From positions 5,330,001 through 5,394,000 of the forward strand of contig JAWRVZ010000004.1 in the NCBI GenBank assembly GCA_037043235.1: a stretch of 64,000 nucleotides of DNA. The letters are read 5' to 3'. Positions 60,151 to 64,000 of the stretch are shown here, piece by piece. The stretch's first letter is position 1. Each line of letters starts with the position of its first letter. This DNA comes from Rhodeus uyekii. Lineage: Eukaryota > Chordata > Actinopteri > Cypriniformes > Acheilognathidae. The position numbers and the translations under genes are program-made. The notes under the pieces were generated by a model, which was not told the origin of the DNA, did not search any database, and saw nothing but the letters and a program-made list of their open reading frames with translations.

Positions 60151-62118
60151 GCGTAAGTAGACTGTGTGTGAATGACATGATAGAGACAGTTTTTTTCAGG
60201 CATACTTTCATTTTAAGATCAAAGTGCTTTGCAAAAGAAAATGATTTTTTTAAACTTTAGGACAAACAAATTAAGAGAAATGTTGTCTTGGCATCTTGCT
60301 TAAAATGTTTTTTTTTGGTTAACTCAATAAGTAATGAAAATGTGTTTTTATGTTTTAGTTTCAGTTGTGGCTGTATAATAATGCATTCATTTCAAATCTT
60401 GAATAAGTCAAAGTAAGAATTTAGGGAATTGCTACTATATCTCTGGACATTATTTTGCATATTTGGAAGCTTGTCACACCAAAAAATTTAAATTATACTG
60501 CATTAGATAAGAATATTATACCAACGTATAACAAATAATGTATTTTCTCAGAGCTTCACTTTTTAATATCACATTGATTTTATTATTGGTTATTGTAGTT
60601 ATAAATTATTGTTATTGTTAAATAAACCTTAACTAAAATCAAATTAATATTTTACTTCAGCTATAACTTGATGCACTAAACTAAAATATAGAGACATAAA
60701 AAAATAAAAAAAATGACCCAAAAAACCCCCAAAATACTTAAGCTAAAACGTTAATGCAAAGACTAAAAGTTTAAATTAAAAGAGCGAATATAAAAATTCT
60801 AAGTAAACATATGAATAAAAACTGCAATAGTATCTCAATAATAACACTGATCTAATGTCCAAATCCTTAAAAAAATTTTGAACAGTATACTTTAAAGAAT
60901 ATAGAGAATATATTATATTTATATACAATAAAGAATTTGAAACAATAATTTGCTTTCTAATATATTCAATATAGAAAGCAAATAGATTAGATATAGATTT
61001 TTAAGTGACATTTTAACCAAAGACAAACCATGGCAGCTTAGTGTGAACGGATGCAGGGCTCTTTACTCTTTTCAGTCAGGCATAGCAATAAACCAATCTT
61101 TTTTTTGGTTGAAAAGAGGAACATTAAAGACTAGGACGAGGAGAAAACAAGCTCGCGCTTATGAGCAGGTAATATTGGAGAGACAACAGCAGTAAAATGA
61201 AGAAGCTCCAAACATGGGATAAAATATTACCAGCAAAAAGTCTAACCATAATTTTATATTGTTTCCTTTAAATCTTGTCTTCCAGCATCTTTAATTAATA
61301 ATATCCCCAGTGACATTTATGTATCAGAGCAATAAGCTAAGCGGGAAACAATTTATGTCACCTAAAGCTTTTTAACAAATCAATGCAACTATTTGTAATT
61401 GCTTGTTTCACAAGATTAAAGATGCTTAGGCCTGATCTCTGTCTGCTGTTTAGTGGCTAGCATGACCCTGTGCATCCCTCATAAAAAGCAAACTCCTCAT
61501 CATCAGCATTAATTTCCATCAAGAAATCCATATCGCTAATATTTCTGGGATTTTAATGCAGTAACAATTTATAGCTGGTCAAATGTAGTTACCTAAATTG
61601 CTGTTGGTAAAGGACAGTTTAACTGTCTCTTTTTAATTAGAAGGTAATTTAATGCGCGAGCTGCCATGATAGTGCCAGTCATTATGGACTTCACGTTCGA
61701 TAACAAACAGCGCAAATATAGGTGTCTATAATCTAATGAAAGACACTCAATAAATGTTGCGCTGAAACCGATGAATGCTTGATTCGAGCCTTATCTTTGC
61801 ATGTCTTATGCGCATATATGAAAAACAATTATCTGTGTCTTTTATTATAGTGTGACCACGCACAGCAGCACAGGTGATAAAAGATGCATAGATGCTTTTT
61901 TATTGCATCTATATCGAACATGAAAGTCAAGTTTTAGATACTACTTTAACGGAATATTCAGCAAAGTGAGAAAGTAAAGATTTTAAATTATGAAACAAAA
62001 AGTAGAGACTGGGATAAAAACAAATTAGCTTTTTGGTGTTTCAGAATGTAAAATATTTATATAGTATGTTTAATTGTATGACTAAATAGGTAAAAACTAA
62101 TACTGATGAGCAGAGTCG
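60151..62118. other. noncoding stretch with possible conserved part
   Basis: 60180-61010 is AT-rich. 61250-61870 is unique and richer in TAAT cores (CAGCATTAATTTCCATCAAG, TCGCTAATATTTCTGGG) and may be conserved. No gene. Confidence 0.3.
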
Positions 62119-62690
62119 AGGTAATGCATTACAAGTAACACGTTATGTAATCAGATTACTTTTAAAATGAACAAAAATATATCTGAGATACTCTTTCAAA
62201 TACGTAACACAATTTTTTTTTCTCCATTTTTGGACTGACAGCTCTCCTAAATCAGGAGCAAGTGCATGAACATGATTTATTGTAGTTCTAGACTAAATGT
62301 GAGCAGGCATTTACTCATCTTACTTTCCTTTCAGTATTCCACTTAAGATTCGGTATTCCTCAAAAAGAATAAAAACAGCAAAATCAAACTCAGAATATTA
62401 CTCAAACATGCAATAATGAAGTATGATAACCATGTATTTAATCTCACTTTATTAACTATGCAGAACGTGGATATGCTCTTCCACTTGAGGCCTATTTCAT
62501 TTTTGGTGTATAGGGGGTCTTCTGGCAAAAAAAATAATATATTTTTTTTGTTGTATTAAACAACAAACAAGCAAGCCCAGCTAAGATGAGAAAAAGTAAC
62601 ATTACTTTCCATAAAACATAGCTAACACTATTATTTACTTTTTTAGGGAGTGACACAATATTGTAACATTACTTTTAATGTTCAACACTG
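62119..62690 (+). mobile_element. MITE family A, copy without SINE
   Basis: Starts AGGTAATGCATTACAAGTAA then CACGTTATGTAATCAGATTA and ends CATTACTTTTAATGTTCAAC. It shares TTATTGTAGTTCTAGACTAA, ATGTGAGCAGGCATTTACTC and TCTCACTTTATTAAC with the 26.7-kb copy. At the position of the SINE there it runs AAGAATAAAAACAGCAAAAT without interruption. Confidence 0.72.
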
Positions 62691-64000
62691 CTTATGAGAT
62701 ATAGTTTTAAGTTTTATTACCCTATAAAGAAAACTCTGATAAATTGTCAACCTTTGCTCTGCATAGTTTTTCTGGTTTTATAGAGCTGGTACTCACAAAT
62801 GACATGCTCATGATTCATAGACTTTCCTCACAGCAAGCCTTTTTCTTTATCAGTACAGTTATTGGAAAACAAGACTTCTATATCTTTAAAACAAGGCAAG
62901 TTTGTGTGATACTAAGAAAATATATTTCCAGGCATATTTTGTGAATGAGGTTCCTACCTCCTAAATTAAGTCTTTAAAACATTAAAAGAAATGTACTTGG
63001 AGCAAAACTCCACATAAGGACTCAGAGAAATATAGTGATTAAGAAAATGATTTTCCCATGCAAGTATTTTCCCTTGTGCTCTGGAGGAAGTACACCTGCC
63101 TTTACAGCTAATCTACACCAGAAAAGCAAGATCTTTATTCAAACGCATTAAAAACAGCTTATCGCAAGGAAAGACCATATAAAACGCTTCGGTCAATGAT
63201 AACAGAGACAAATCTGTTTTGTATTTTCCCGTTTTTAGAATCCAAAAACGAAGGATAATCCCCAGATCCATTCCCTCCCCTCTATGCTCACAGATGTCTG
63301 CAAGTTTCCTTTTTTATTTTCACCCCCCAGAAAAGCAAGGATTATGAAGTCAATTACATTTTCAGAACAGTTTGCTATTGGAACACATACAGTAGCTCAT
63401 TTCTTTGTGTTTTTCCGTCTTTTTTAATAGTAAATACAAAGCAGTTGTGATAAAGCAAACATGATACAAACAGTATTTTTTTGTTCTTTGAAAAGAATCA
63501 GGAGAAAATGAGGACACACAAGCTATAATGTGGTGTATGTACAACCTACTTCAAACATGAGCTAAAAGAGCAGAGACAGGAAACAGTTTACCGCATGTGA
63601 GAAGCCAAATAAATTGAAGAGGAGATCGTATTGAAGCGTTTCTTAACGATACAAATTAAAGCCTGAGGTTTGGATTGGTTTAAAAGAAAAGAAAAAAGAG
63701 AGACCCTCATGATAAACAAGCTCTGATTTTTATATATATTTTTAAAAAATCCTTTTCTTAAAATAGTTCGCTACAGTTTTCGACTAAACATGCAAGACAT
63801 ACGACTAAGTGCAACTGAGTGAAATGTTACATCATTTTCTTAGTTACTCATTCCCTAGAGGTTTGAACTGAGGTATGCAATACTAACAGTTTCTCATGCT
63901 GTACTTCTTCAGTAATGCTGAGCTACACATGCGGTGAATGCTCTCATCTACCTGCTCAAGAATAACAATCAGATGAGTCCCGAATCCTTCCCACTGTCCC
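62691..64000. other. noncoding stretch
   Basis: No gene or classified repeat. 63060-63300 and 63540-63700 are of mixed composition. The window ends in unique sequence. Confidence 0.3.

Overview
This window looks like vertebrate nuclear DNA from a teleost, most likely a cyprinid. It is AT-rich and almost free of long open reading frames. It carries teleost-type repeats: tRNA-derived SINEs ending in the AAAGCGTCTGCCAAATG-type tail, decayed Tc1-like transposons, pogo/Tigger-like MITEs with TA target sites, and several MITE families recognised from zebrafish and carp. Nothing prokaryotic is present. The organism call rests on repeat recognition from memory, not on a search.

The only convincing protein-coding content is on the minus strand at 9.5-12.3 kb. 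Two exons of a MyoD-family-inhibitor (I-mfa) domain gene, best matched to mdfic2, are joined by good splice sites with matching phase. The last exon (9473-9729) encodes the cysteine-containing C-terminal domain and stop codon. The preceding exon (12164-12340) encodes a Ser-rich linker with a CSIC motif. The N-terminal exon is not firmly located; one phase-compatible ATG exon near 25.7 kb is offered as a hypothesis. In mammals MDFIC2 lies between MITF and FOXP1, so the long gene-poor stretch to the right may be the intron/desert on the FOXP1 side. That is inference from synteny.

Layout: 0-9.4 kb is downstream flank with a MITE, a dead Tc1-like element and a possible conserved block near 6 kb. 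9.4-12.4 kb is the mdfic2 3' part, with pogo-like MITEs in or next to its introns. 12.4-26 kb is probably intron or upstream DNA with SINEs, an L1-like remnant, a 72-nt perfect-looking hairpin and three CpG/GC-rich blocks. 26-45 kb is desert with many MITEs, including a three-member family in which one copy carries a SINE and another supplies the empty site, a 1.1-kb pogo-like element and a second Tc1 remnant. 44.5-45.2 kb is a three-unit tandem array. 48-49.1 kb is a large foldback element split by an insertion. 52-64 kb is mostly unique sequence with several blocks that look like conserved noncoding enhancers.

Except for the two exons, function is not demonstrable from sequence alone. Conserved-element calls are impressions based on unique, compositionally mixed sequence with homeodomain, POU or AP-1-like motifs, and they carry low confidence.
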